Assembly (NCBI GenBank): GCA_050246735.1
Contig: JBFWVM010000004.1
Coordinates: forward strand, 310,001-374,000
Direction: 5' to 3'
Origin: Taklimakanibacter sp050246735
Lineage (GTDB): Bacteria > Pseudomonadota > Alphaproteobacteria > Rhizobiales > Aestuariivirgaceae
Length of the DNA stretch: 64,000 bases
Positions 48,719 to 56,861 of this stretch are shown in pieces. The position numbers were made by a program, and so were the translations under genes. Below the pieces are notes generated by a model. It saw only the letters and a program-made list of their open reading frames with translations. It did not search any database and had not been told where the DNA came from. The first letter of the stretch is position 1; each line of letters begins with the position of its first letter.

Positions 48719-50470
48719 ATGCCGAACACCGCCGAAATCCTCGTCGACACGCTCATCGAATGGAAGGTGGACGTCGTATTCGGCCTGCCGGGCGACGGCA
48801 TAAACGGCATCATGGAGGCGCTGCGGACGCGCCGGGACAGGATCACGTTCATCCAGGCGCGGCACGAGGAATCGGCGGCCTTCATGGCCACGGCCTATGC
48901 GAAATGGACCGGAAGGCTCGGTGTGTGCCTCGCCACCTCCGGTCCCGGCGGCACGCATCTCCTCACCGGCCTCTACGATGCCAAGCTCGATCGCGCACCC
49001 GTCCTCGCCATCACCGGCATGCAGTTTCACGACCTGATCGAAACCTTCACCCAGCAGGATGTCGATCTCGTCAGGGTGTTCAGCGACGTCGCGGTCTTCA
49101 ACGCGCAGGTGAGCGACGCCGCGCACATGGAAAGCGTGGCCGGACTCGCCTGCCGCTCGGCCCTTGCCCGGCATGGCGTGGCCCACCTCTCCGTGGCGAG
49201 CGACGTGCAGGAACAGTCTCTCGCCGAAAGCATGCGGTCACGGCGCAACCGGCCGCGACACACGCCCGAGCGATGGTTCGAGGGCCGTCCCCGATGCGAT
49301 CCCGCCCAGCTCGAAAAGGCCGCCGCCATCCTCAATGGCGCAAGCAAGGTGGCGATACTCGCCGGCAGGGGCGCGCTCGGCGCGGCCGCCGAGGTCGAAG
49401 AAATCGCCGATATGCTCGCGGCGCCCGTCGCCAAGGCGCTGCTCGGCAAGGCCGTCCTGCCGGATGGCCATCCCCACAGCACCGGCGGGATCGGCATGTT
49501 GGGGACCTTGCCGTCGCAGGAGATCATGGAGCAATGCGAGGCCCTGCTCATCGTCGGCTCGTCCTTCCCCTACATCGAATACTATCCCGACCCGGAAAAA
49601 TGCCGCAGCGTGCAGATCGACCACGACGCGCAACGCATCGGTCTCAGGCAGCGCGTCGATGCCGGACTCGTCGGCGACGCCGCGGAGACGATGCGCCTCC
49701 TCGCCGGGAAGCTCGTCAGAAAGACGGACCGTGGCTTCCTGCGGCAGGCGCAAAAGCGCATGTCCGACTGGCGGGCCATGATGCGGATCTCCGAGACCGG
49801 CGCCGACATGCCGCTCAAGCCGCAGCGCGTCGTGCGCGCCTTCGGCGAAAACCTCCCGGACAATGCGGTGATCGCGGCCGATTCCGGACAGAATACCGAG
49901 CTCGCCGCGCGGCATATCGACATCAAGGCCGGCCAGGCATTTTTCGGTATCGGGATCGCTCGCCTCCATGGCCTGCGGCCTGCCCTATGCCATTGCCGCC
50001 GGCATCGCCTTTCCCGGGCGTCCCGTCTTCGCGGTGGTCGGCGATGGCGGCCTCGCCATGCAGCTCGGCGAGTTCTCGACTGCGGTCCGCTACAAGATCC
50101 CGCTCAAGCTCCTCGTCATCCGCAACAACATGCTGAACCAGATCGCCTGGGAGCAGATGATGTTCCTCGGGAACCGCAATTCGCCTGCGAGCTCCAGCCG
50201 ATCGACTTCGCCCTCGCCGCCCGGGCGATGGGCGGCATAGGTTACAGCGTCGCCCGGCCCGAACAGGTCGACAGCATCATCGCGGCAGCCTTCGCCGCCG
50301 AAGGGCCGGTGATCATCGAAGCCGTGGTCGACGCCTATGAGCCGATGATGCCGCCCCGCATGCCCGACGAATATCGCAGGAACCTTCGCAAGGCGCTGCC
50401 GGAGACGCCTGGCCGCGAGAAGATCGAAGCCAATCTGCGCCGCGAGCCCTTGAAAAGCATGATGGGTTGA
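48719..50470 (+). CDS. ThDP-dependent enzyme (pyruvate oxidase/acetolactate synthase-like) with two compensating frameshifts
   Basis: A 583-codon frame. N-terminal PYR domain: VFGLPGDGINGIMEAL, catalytic Glu in ARHEESAAFMA, ATSGPGGTHLL; the central domain follows. From about 49943 the true protein continues in the next frame (SVSGSLASMACGLPYAIAAG, VVGDGGLAMQLGEF, RNNMLNQIAWEQ) and returns near 50175 to FACELQPIDFALAARAMGG. This fits one extra T in TTTTT at 49939-49943 and one lost C near 50175. The shifted 78 codons include the ThDP-binding GDG...N motif, so the gene as written cannot make an active enzyme. Confidence 0.85.
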   Translation: MPNTAEILVDTLIEWKVDVVFGLPGDGINGIMEALRTRRDRITFIQARHEESAAFMATAYAKWTGRLGVCLATSGPGGTHLLTGLYDAKLDRAPVLAITGMQFHDLIETFTQQDVDLVRVFSDVAVFNAQVSDAAHMESVAGLACRSALARHGVAHLSVASDVQEQSLAESMRSRRNRPRHTPERWFEGRPRCDPAQLEKAAAILNGASKVAILAGRGALGAAAEVEEIADMLAAPVAKALLGKAVLPDGHPHSTGGIGMLGTLPSQEIMEQCEALLIVGSSFPYIEYYPDPEKCRSVQIDHDAQRIGLRQRVDAGLVGDAAETMRLLAGKLVRKTDRGFLRQAQKRMSDWRAMMRISETGADMPLKPQRVVRAFGENLPDNAVIAADSGQNTELAARHIDIKAGQAFFGIGIARLHGLRPALCHCRRHRLSRASRLRGGRRWRPRHAARRVLDCGPLQDPAQAPRHPQQHAEPDRLGADDVPREPQFACELQPIDFALAARAMGGIGYSVARPEQVDSIIAAAFAAEGPVIIEAVVDAYEPMMPPRMPDEYRRNLRKALPETPGREKIEANLRREPLKSMMG

Positions 50471-50531
50471 CGACCCCCGCGGCAGGGCGGCATCGGGAAG
50501 CGATCCGTTGAAAACAGCCGCCCGCGATTGC

Positions 50532-50714
50532 TCACGCCCGCTGGCGCTTCTCCCGCTGCTCCGGAGAAAGATCTGCCCAGTCGACCTCGCTCAGGGAAGG
50601 CGCCTCTGTTTCACGGCGGCTGGTTTTGTCGGCATCCTTCCTGAATTCCCCGCTGTTGAGGCAAGGCGACGGCCGCCGTGCGCCGGAAGTGGACGGTTTC
50701 GGTCTGGCCGTCAT
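50532..50714 (-). CDS. Small charged protein
   Basis: A 60-residue protein, MTARPKPSTSGARRPS onward, ending SEVDWADLSPEQREKRQRA. A strong AAGGAGG lies 10-16 bases upstream of the ATG. Highly charged, probably disordered with a short C-terminal helix. No family recognised. Confidence 0.6.
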   Translation of the reverse strand: MTARPKPSTSGARRPSPCLNSGEFRKDADKTSRRETEAPSLSEVDWADLSPEQREKRQRA

Positions 50715-50765
50715 GGCCCTTCGTCCTCCTTGTGATCCCGGGGATGTTTCCGTGGGATGACGACG

Positions 50766-51347
50766 TCAGTCCTGACCATAGTCGTCTTCGTCGCCGTCGT
50801 CCTCTGGCGAGACCATCCTCGCCGGCTTTCCGCCATTCACAGCCGACCTGGAGGGGCTTTCGTCCTCCTCGAGCGTGACGTCGATTTCAGCCTCGTCGTC
50901 GATCGCGTCCATGTCCTCCATTTCAATCTCGTCCTCGCCCTCGGAGGCCTGCGCATTACGCAATTGCTGCAACTCGCGTTCACGGCTCAACCCGCCGGCT
51001 TCGAGGGGCAATGGCGGGCGGCCGGTGCGCGGATCGACCGTCGCATCATAAGGCGCGCGATCGGCCGCGGGTTCCGGCTCCTGCTCTGCATGGGACGCAT
51101 TCGGAGAACGGCTCTCGCGGATACGGTCGGGCAATCTGTCGATTGCCTGCTCAGCGCCGTGATCGGCGCCGCTGACCCCTTCCTGCAAGACCTTGGCCGC
51201 CGCCTGGTCCTTGGCGTCGGGATCCGTCGGCATCGGCGCCGTCGCAGCGTCGGCGACAAGCCCGGGGCGATCCGTTCTCCTGGCGTTGCGCGACGTCTCG
51301 GCAAACCGGGCGAGAGCTTCGGGTCTCTGATTTGATCTTACGGTCAT
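50766..51347 (-). CDS. Acidic, probably disordered protein
   Basis: A 193-residue protein of low complexity, rich in Asp, Glu, Ala and Arg, with an extremely acidic C-terminal half (EDEIEMEDMDAIDDEAEID; SPEDDGDEDDYGQD). No signal peptide, membrane segment or Cys. It follows the 51372 gene by 24 bases and is probably in its operon. Function unknown. Confidence 0.6.
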   Translation of the reverse strand: MTVRSNQRPEALARFAETSRNARRTDRPGLVADAATAPMPTDPDAKDQAAAKVLQEGVSGADHGAEQAIDRLPDRIRESRSPNASHAEQEPEPAADRAPYDATVDPRTGRPPLPLEAGGLSRERELQQLRNAQASEGEDEIEMEDMDAIDDEAEIDVTLEEDESPSRSAVNGGKPARMVSPEDDGDEDDYGQD

Positions 51348-51371
51348 GAGAACACCTCGCGGGACTGGTGA

Positions 51372-51866
51372 TCACTCGGATAAATAGGCGACGTCTTCGT
51401 CGCGGCGGGTCTGCCTCAGACTGGTTTCCATCCTTTCCGGGCTGAGCGCGCCGGCTGCCTGCAGGCGGTCGCGGGCGGCGTCCAGGAGACGTGCCTCGAT
51501 CTCGCCGACAGACATGGACTCGGTGCCCGGCACCGACAGCAGGATGGTGATGCGAGAGATGAAATGGTTGTTGAGATATTCTTCGATCTGGACCTCGCCC
51601 TCGAAAGTAGCGACCCCGCCATCCAGGCTGCTCCCGATGGCATTGATGCGCAGCTGAAAATCGGTGGCGTCGCCAGCGCGTCCGCAACCCAGGGAAGCCA
51701 GTTCGTCGTCACGCTCTATCGACGCGGCTCCGCCGGCGATGTCGTCGTTCACGATCTCGCTCGGATGCATCCTGGCCAAAGCGGCGGTCCTGGCGCTTTC
51801 AAGCTCGTCCGCTCCCGGATCGGGAGGCGCGAGCCCCCGGCTCGCGGCAAAGGGCTGTTTCGTCAT
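51372..51866 (-). CDS. Unknown protein (164 residues)
   Basis: ATG 51866 is preceded by AAGGAGATCGCG. The N-terminal 60 residues look disordered; the C-terminal part (FQLRINAIGSSLDGGVATF, VQIEEYLNNHFISRITILLS, GEIEARLLDAARDRLQA) looks like an alpha/beta fold. No family recognised. An EcfG-like element lies 25 bases upstream. Confidence 0.6.
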   Translation of the reverse strand: MTKQPFAASRGLAPPDPGADELESARTAALARMHPSEIVNDDIAGGAASIERDDELASLGCGRAGDATDFQLRINAIGSSLDGGVATFEGEVQIEEYLNNHFISRITILLSVPGTESMSVGEIEARLLDAARDRLQAAGALSPERMETSLRQTRRDEDVAYLSE

Positions 51867-51890
51867 CGCGATCTCCTTGGCATGGCCGTC

Positions 51891-51915
51891 AACCCGCAGA
51901 AGCCAGACGAGTTCC
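51891..51915 (-). promoter_or_regulatory. EcfG-like promoter before the 51372 gene
   Basis: On the minus strand GGAAC-N16-GGTT, one mismatch from the consensus, ending 25 bases before the start codon. It could drive the 51372 and 50766 genes. Confidence 0.45.
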
Positions 51916-51984
51916 TGGCGAGCGGCGGAACGCCGATGGCGAAGCTTCGGAGGAACCTTGGCGGGTCGCAGCGCTTGACGGGTC

Positions 51985-52233
51985 ATGCACGATCCTGCTT
52001 CCGATTTCATGCAGCGCGGCGCGGCATTGCTGATCGCCAAAGGCTACACACGCGAAAGGGCGGAGGAACTGCTCAATGCGCAACGCCCCGCGGCAGCCGT
52101 CGAGAACATGGACGAATGGGTGGAGGATATCATGCGGCGCGAGGCGGAAGAGGAGGCCGCCCTTCATCGCCAGTCGGCGCTGCAGGAGCACCATGGCCAT
52201 GGGATTCCGCTACGATCCTCCCAAGCGCCCTGA
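51985..52233 (+). CDS. Small helical protein
   Basis: An 82-residue protein with a regular helical sequence (DFMQRGAALLIAKGYTRERAEELLNAQ, MDEWVEDIMRREAEEEAALHRQ) and a short His-containing tail. No signal peptide or membrane segment. The ribosome binding site is weak. A GGAAC-N16-GCTT element at 51952-51976 may be its promoter. Function unknown. Confidence 0.5.
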   Translation: MHDPASDFMQRGAALLIAKGYTRERAEELLNAQRPAAAVENMDEWVEDIMRREAEEEAALHRQSALQEHHGHGIPLRSSQAP

Positions 52234-52389
52234 CATTCCCTAGCCCCTGTTGCATTGCGCCGGTGCCGCGAGGCAGGACGGACGAATTCCGCAACTCGTT
52301 TCCGGACAGAGCTAGCCCATTGATTTTCCGTGATTGGTCGCATCGTGCGGAGGGTAGGGCAATGTTGGCCGTCGGCGGGAGTTCCCGGT

Positions 52390-52414
52390 GGAACCTATCC
52401 ACCACAGGAATGTT
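52390..52414 (+). promoter_or_regulatory. EcfG-like promoter before the DUF2231 operon
   Basis: GGAAC-N16-TGTT, one mismatch from CGTT, 31 bases before the short gene at 52445. Confidence 0.45.
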
Positions 52415-52444
52415 TGTTTAGCGCATTTCGCGTGGGAGACCCTC

Positions 52445-52570
52445 ATGGCCGGCGACGAAGAACGATCGATGGAACGGCGGCAGGACCCGGCGGTGACCGC
52501 CATGCCGCCGGTCTTCGCGCCGCCTGAACATTCTTCCGAGGCGAGGCAGACCGGAGTGAAGCATCGATGA
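52445..52570 (+). CDS. Short peptide gene (41 residues) coupled to DUF2231
   Basis: MAGDEERSMERRQDPAVT onward, ending RQTGVKHR. Polar and charged, probably disordered. GGGAGACCC precedes the ATG. Its TGA overlaps the ATG of the DUF2231 gene (ATGA), a sign of translational coupling that supports it being translated. Function unknown. Confidence 0.4.
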   Translation: MAGDEERSMERRQDPAVTAMPPVFAPPEHSSEARQTGVKHR

Positions 52571-53052
52571 GAGCCCGCCCGCACAGCACGGCGGCTGTCG
52601 CGCGTCACCCGATCCATCCTCTATTGGTGACATTGCCGATCGGCTTCCTCGTCGCCGCGCTGTTGAGCGACCTCGCTTATCACTGGACCGCGGATAGCTT
52701 CTGGACCCGCGCCAGCCTGTGGCTTACGGGCAGCGGCCTCGTCGCCGGCGTTCTGGCGGCGCTCGCCGGTCTTGTCGATTTCCTCGGAAGCGCCGACATC
52801 CGCAGGCTGAGCGAGGCCTGGCTGCATTTTCTCGGCAATGCCGTCGTGCTGCTCCTCGCTCTGGTCAGTTTCTACATCCGGCTCCACGACGGGTCGGGAA
52901 CGGTCAGCGCCACCCAGCTGCTTCTGTCCTTTTGCATCGTCATTCTCCTGTCGGTGACGGGTTGGCTCGGCGGCGAACTGGTGTTCCGTCACCGCGTGGC
53001 CGTGCAGGAAGGAGAAGACGATGTCCCGCCCGACGAACAAATCAGAGCATAA
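52567..53052 (+). CDS. DUF2231 membrane protein
   Basis: A 161-residue inner-membrane protein with four hydrophobic segments and the DUF2231 start HPIHPLLVTLPIGFLVAALLSDLAYHWT, where conserved His residues may bind heme or metal. The motif LAALAGLVDFLG at TM2 also fits. Part of a small operon with the DUF6766 gene, which overlaps its 3' end by 32 bases. Confidence 0.88.
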   Translation: MRARPHSTAAVARHPIHPLLVTLPIGFLVAALLSDLAYHWTADSFWTRASLWLTGSGLVAGVLAALAGLVDFLGSADIRRLSEAWLHFLGNAVVLLLALVSFYIRLHDGSGTVSATQLLLSFCIVILLSVTGWLGGELVFRHRVAVQEGEDDVPPDEQIRA

Positions 53053-53437
53053 ATACGCGCTCCATGACCAGAGATTCGGCCGCTACGGCTTTGTCTGTTT
53101 CACCGGTGCGTTCTTCGCGGTCTCGTTGCTCGGGCACTGGCTCTTCGGCTGGTTCGCCTATGTGAACGAGCAGGCCGAGCATGCCGCCGCCATTTCAGTC
53201 GGCGGCTATACGGTCGAAATGATGCGCGATACGCTGGAGAACTGGCAGTCCGAGTTCCTGCAGCTGATCTGGCAAGTGGCGGGCCTCGCCTATCTGCTTC
53301 ATATCGGCTCTCCGCAGTCAAAGGAGGGCGACGACAGGAAAGAGGCCAAGCTCGACGCCATCCTCGCGGCCGTCGATCCAAAGCGCGGCAATGACATCAT
53401 CGCCAAGCTCGACAAGGAATTCCAGAGAACCTCGTGA
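53021..53437 (+). CDS. DUF6766-like membrane protein
   Basis: A 138-residue protein with two hydrophobic segments (YGFVCFTGAFFAVSLLGHWLFGW and FLQLIWQVAGLAYLLHIG) and a charged C-terminus. The pattern ENWQSEFLQLIWQVAGL and the C-terminal helix fit the DUF6766 family. Starts inside the end of the DUF2231 gene, indicating coupled translation. Function unknown. Confidence 0.75.
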   Translation: MSRPTNKSEHKYALHDQRFGRYGFVCFTGAFFAVSLLGHWLFGWFAYVNEQAEHAAAISVGGYTVEMMRDTLENWQSEFLQLIWQVAGLAYLLHIGSPQSKEGDDRKEAKLDAILAAVDPKRGNDIIAKLDKEFQRTS

Positions 53438-53474
53438 CCGACTTCCATCGACGGCAATGCAGGGCGCCATGAGC

Positions 53475-53500
53475 AAAGGGACAGCGTCGCCGCTGTCCCT
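53475..53500 (-). terminator. Rho-independent terminator of rplM-rpsI
   Basis: Minus-strand hairpin GGGACAGCG, loop GCGA, CGCTGTCCC, then TTT. It lies about 30 bases after the rpsI stop and could also end transcription from the convergent DUF6766 gene. Confidence 0.8.
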
Positions 53501-53529
53501 CTCCAAAATCGCAAATGATGCCGCGAAGC

Positions 53530-54018
53530 TTAGCGCTTCGAGAACTGGAACGACCGGCGGGCCTTGGCCCGGCCGTATTTCTTGCGCTCGACGGCGCGCG
53601 GGTCGCGGGTCAGGAAGCCGTTCTTCTTGAGGACGGAACGCAGTTCGGGCTCGAAATGTGTGAGCGCCCGGGCAAGCCCATGGCGCACGGCGCCGGCCTG
53701 CCCCGAAAGCCCGCCACCCGTGACGGTACAGTCGACGTCGATCTGGTCGCGGCGCATGGCGGTCACCATCGGCTGCTGTACGAGCATCTGCAGCACCGGA
53801 CGGGCGAAATAGACGGTGATCGACTTGCCGTTGATGGTGATCTTGCCGGCGCCCCGCTTGACCCAGACGCGGGCGATGGCGTCCTTGCGGCGGCCGGTCG
53901 CGTAAGCGCGGCCCTTGGCGTCGAGCTTGGGCTTTGCGGGAGCGGCCACGGCGGCCTGCGCCTGGACGGCACCGCCCAGGGCTTCGCCGAGATTGGAAAG
54001 GGTTGTCTGTTCAGCCAT
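53530..54018 (-). CDS. rpsI: 30S ribosomal protein S9
   Basis: A 162-residue protein. The S9 core starts at about residue 37 (AYATGRRKDAIARVWVKRGAGKITINGKS) and ends with the invariant KARRSFQFSKR that reaches the decoding centre. The N-terminal 35-residue Ala-rich extension is usual in alphaproteobacteria. It follows rplM by four bases. Confidence 0.98.
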   Translation of the reverse strand: MAEQTTLSNLGEALGGAVQAQAAVAAPAKPKLDAKGRAYATGRRKDAIARVWVKRGAGKITINGKSITVYFARPVLQMLVQQPMVTAMRRDQIDVDCTVTGGGLSGQAGAVRHGLARALTHFEPELRSVLKKNGFLTRDPRAVERKKYGRAKARRSFQFSKR

Positions 54019-54022
54019 GGTC

Positions 54023-54487
54023 TCAGCCTCTCAGCGTGTTCTTGGGATTGAGCGCGGCGACGTCGAGCTTTTCCGGGCTCTGGGCCTCGTGCGGGTGGGC
54101 CTCGCCCTTGTAGATGCGCAGATTGGACATCTGCTGGCGCTTGAGCGGGCCGCCCGGGAGCATGCGCTTCACCGCCGCCTCGAGGACGCGGTCGGGGAAC
54201 TTGCCGTCCAGGATCTTCTCGGCCTTGCGCTCCTTGATGCCGCCGGGGAACCCGGTGTGCCAGTAATAGGTCTTGTCCTTGCGCTTGTTGCCGGTCAGCA
54301 CGACCTTCTCGGCATTGATGACAATGATATTGTCGCCGCAGTCCATATGGGGCGTGAATGTGGGCTTGTGCTTGCCGCGCAGACGGTTGGCGATGATCGT
54401 GGCGAGACGCCCGACAATCAGGCCGTCGGCATCGATGAGCACCCACTTTTTCTCGATTTCCTTGGCTTTCGCCGAATAGGTCTTCAT
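54023..54487 (-). CDS. rplM: 50S ribosomal protein L13
   Basis: A 154-residue protein starting MKTYSAKAKEIEKKWVLIDADG, with HMDCGDNIIVINAEKVVLTGNK, YWHTGFPGGIKERKAEKIL and RMLPGGPLKRQQMSNLRIYKG. The ATG at 54487 gives the family N-terminus; an in-frame longer form is not plausible. No clear Shine-Dalgarno is seen just before it. Confidence 0.98.
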   Translation of the reverse strand: MKTYSAKAKEIEKKWVLIDADGLIVGRLATIIANRLRGKHKPTFTPHMDCGDNIIVINAEKVVLTGNKRKDKTYYWHTGFPGGIKERKAEKILDGKFPDRVLEAAVKRMLPGGPLKRQQMSNLRIYKGEAHPHEAQSPEKLDVAALNPKNTLRG

Positions 54488-54564
54488 AGGAGGGGTTCCA
54501 ATGCTTGTTCGAATGCCGCGGACATACCGGTACGGGCGCAAGAGGTCAAGGAAAACCCGGTAAT

Positions 54565-54609
54565 ACAACGCTTTTCTGTATACGGTACCATAATACCGGA
54601 AAGTGTTGT
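54565..54609 (-). promoter_or_regulatory. Nested hairpin in the rplM upstream region
   Basis: ACAACGCTTT pairs with AAAGTGTTGT (one G-T pair), and inside it CGGTA pairs with TACCG. The 45-base structure is in the AT-rich divergent region between rplM and the secreted-protein gene. It could be a leader element of either gene or a terminator-like element between them. Near it on the minus strand TTGACC at about 54556 may be a -35 box for rplM. Confidence 0.4.
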
Positions 54610-54696
54610 TTTGCTGCCACAGTTTAAGGTTCTGATGCGGACCCCCTTTCCGTAACTGCTTGTATTTCATAAGATTCGCGACCGAGAGGGTAAGTC

Positions 54697-55410
54697 ATGG
54701 TTCGTTTCGTCGCATTCCTGCTGCTGGCCGGGTTCCTGGGCGCCGCCCCGGCGCTCGGCCAGACATCGGCCAAGGACCAGACCCAGCTGCCGCAAAGCGG
54801 AGATACGGGCGGGCAGACCGAGCCGTCGCCGGCGGCTGGTGAAGAGCCCTCGGCCCAGCCGCCGCCCGCCGCGGGCGAGGACCTGACCGAGCCTCCGCCG
54901 CCCGACACCAGCGGCGAAAGCGACACCGAGGAGACATCGCCCGACGATCTGAGCTTCGGTGAGATTCCCGACGTCACGGTCATCGAGCTCACCGCCGACA
55001 TCGCGCGCCGGTCCATCGACGCCCTCGCCATCGTGCGCGAGAAATACAAGGACGCCAATCTCGAGAATTACGAGAGCTGGCAGGATTTCGTCGACAAGAC
55101 CGATGAGGGCAAGCGCTTCGAGGCCGACATCAAGGCGGCGGGCTTCGCCACCGTCGATGAATGGAACGTCGCGGTGACCAGCGTCAGCTTCGCCTATTCG
55201 GCCATCACCGACAACCTCGCCGGCGACCTCGAAGCCCAGATCGCCGAGATCGAGAAGGACACCTCGATCGCCCAGGACCTCAAGGACCGCATGATCAAGG
55301 GCCTCAAGGCGATGATCCCATCGGAAAACAACAAGCGGATCGTGCAGGCCATGATCGATGATCCCGCCTATGCGGAGAAGCTCAAGCTCCTGGCCGAAGA
55401 AGGCGAATGA
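54697..55410 (+). CDS. Exported protein with Pro/Glu-rich linker
   Basis: A 237-residue protein with signal peptide MVRFVAFLLLAGFLGAAPALG. Residues 25-85 are a low-complexity linker rich in Pro, Glu, Gly and Ser with two PPPAAGE-like units. Residues 90-237 are a helical domain (ARRSIDALAIVREKYKD, TDEGKRFEADIKAAGFATVDEWNVAV, MIDDPAYAEKLKLLAEEGE). Similar exported proteins are found in Rhizobiales; function unknown. Overlaps the enoyl-CoA hydratase gene by four bases. Confidence 0.8.
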   Translation: MVRFVAFLLLAGFLGAAPALGQTSAKDQTQLPQSGDTGGQTEPSPAAGEEPSAQPPPAAGEDLTEPPPPDTSGESDTEETSPDDLSFGEIPDVTVIELTADIARRSIDALAIVREKYKDANLENYESWQDFVDKTDEGKRFEADIKAAGFATVDEWNVAVTSVSFAYSAITDNLAGDLEAQIAEIEKDTSIAQDLKDRMIKGLKAMIPSENNKRIVQAMIDDPAYAEKLKLLAEEGE

Positions 55411-56198
55411 CCGGCATCCTCCTCAGGGAGCGGCAGCAGGGCATTCTGCGCCTGACGCTCGACGATCCCGCGACCCGCAACAGCCTGGGCGAGGCGATGA
55501 TGGCCGCCTTGGCCCTTGCGCTCGATGAGGCGAAGGACGATGCAGAAACGCGCGTGATCGTCATCGCCGCCCGGGGGCCGGCATTCTGCTCGGGCCACAA
55601 TCTCAAGGAAATCACCGAGCGGCGGCGCGACGACGACCAGGGCAAGGCCTATTTCGCCAGGCTCATGGCGCATTGCTCGGCGCTCATGCAGTCGATCGTG
55701 CATCATCCGCGGCCGGTGATCGCCGAAGTGCATGCCCCGACGAGTGCCGCCGGTTGCCAGCTCGTCGCGAGCTGCGACCTGGCGGTCGCCTCCGAACAGG
55801 CGCGGTTCGCGACGCCCGGCGTCAATATCGGACTTTTCTGCTCGACTCCGATGATCGCCTTGTCGCGCAACGTATCGCGCAAGCACGCCATGGAAATGCT
55901 GCTCACCGGCGAGATGATCGGCGCCGAGGAGGCCTGCCGCATCGGCCTCGTCAACCGCGTCGTCGCAACCCAGCTCCTGCGGGCGAGCGTCGACGACCTC
56001 GCTTCGCGGATCGCCGGCAAGTCCAGGGCCGTGACCAGGATCGGCAAGGAGGCCTTCTACCGTCAGATCGACATGCCGCTCGCCGACGCCTATGATTATG
56101 CGGCGCGCGTGATGGTCGAGAACCTCTTCCTGCAGGACGCCAAGGAAGGCATTGGCGCATTCATCGAGAAGCGGCAGCCCGACTGGCAAGACCGCTGA
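55407..56198 (+). CDS. Enoyl-CoA hydratase/isomerase family protein
   Basis: A 263-residue crotonase. RDPATRNSLGEAMMAAL-like start, oxyanion-hole segments PAFCSGHNLKEI and HAPTSAAGCQLVASCDLAVASEQARFATPGVNIGLF. The HNLKEI and AAGCQ pattern is that of the ECHDC3-like group, in which the catalytic glutamates of true hydratases are often changed, so hydratase activity is uncertain. In an operon with the exported protein and the CoA-binding protein. Confidence 0.88.
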   Translation: MTGILLRERQQGILRLTLDDPATRNSLGEAMMAALALALDEAKDDAETRVIVIAARGPAFCSGHNLKEITERRRDDDQGKAYFARLMAHCSALMQSIVHHPRPVIAEVHAPTSAAGCQLVASCDLAVASEQARFATPGVNIGLFCSTPMIALSRNVSRKHAMEMLLTGEMIGAEEACRIGLVNRVVATQLLRASVDDLASRIAGKSRAVTRIGKEAFYRQIDMPLADAYDYAARVMVENLFLQDAKEGIGAFIEKRQPDWQDR

Positions 56199-56206
56199 CT
56201 CACGAC

Positions 56207-56737
56207 ATGAACCACGACAGCTATCCGCCCGACTATATACGCGACATCCTGCGCGGCACGCGCACGATCGCGCTGGTCGGCGTATCCGGCAACGACATGC
56301 GCCCGTCCTACTTCGTCCTGAAATATCTCCTCGAGAAGGGCTATGACGTGACGCCGGTCAATCCCGGCCTCGCCGGCCGGGAGATCCTGGGGCGCCGGGT
56401 CCATGCGCGGCTCGCCGACATCGCGCAGGACATCGACATGGTCGACATCTTCCGCAACTCGCAGGCCGCCGGCGCCGTCACCGACGAGGCCCTGACGCTT
56501 GCGCCGCTTCCCAAGGTGATCTGGATGCAGCTCGGCGTGCGCAACGACGAAGCGGCGAAACGCGCCGAGGCGAAAGGCGTCAAGGTGGTGATGAACCGCT
56601 GCCCGAAGATGGAATATGGCAAGCTTTCGGGAGAATGGGCCTGGGTCGGCGGCAATTCCGGCCTCATCTCGTCGCGCCGCCAGCGGCTCCATGAAAGCGG
56701 CAAGCTGCAGAGCCTTGGGCTCGGCTTGAAACGCTAG
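56207..56737 (+). CDS. CoA-binding domain protein (YccU family)
   Basis: A 176-residue Rossmann-fold protein: IALVGVSGNDMRPSYFVLKYLLEKGYDVTPVNPGLAGREILGRRV, then VDIFRNSQAAG and IWMQLGVRNDEAAKRAEAKGVKVVMNRCPKMEYG. Matches the CoA_binding_2 family, a minimal CoA-binding domain of unknown role. It follows the hydratase by eight bases. Confidence 0.92.
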   Translation: MNHDSYPPDYIRDILRGTRTIALVGVSGNDMRPSYFVLKYLLEKGYDVTPVNPGLAGREILGRRVHARLADIAQDIDMVDIFRNSQAAGAVTDEALTLAPLPKVIWMQLGVRNDEAAKRAEAKGVKVVMNRCPKMEYGKLSGEWAWVGGNSGLISSRRQRLHESGKLQSLGLGLKR

Positions 56738-56755
56738 TGCGCAAATCAAAGAGAT

Positions 56756-56794
56756 AGAGCGCCGTTCCGATTCCATCGGAACATCCGGCGCTCT
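56756..56794. repeat. Palindromic repeat (probable bidirectional terminator)
   Basis: GAGCGCCG with CGGCGCTC, and inside TTCCGAT with ATCGGAA. A two-part stem of this design is common after genes in Rhizobiales. A second inverted pair, CTCTCCCCGC and GCGGGGAGAG, follows at about 56807-56847. Both lie between convergent genes and likely end transcription. Confidence 0.65.
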
Positions 56795-56861
56795 GGTCTT
56801 CAGACCCTCTCCCCGCCGGAGTGGGAGGAGCTCCGCCGCGGGGAGAGGCTCCTCGCAAAGC

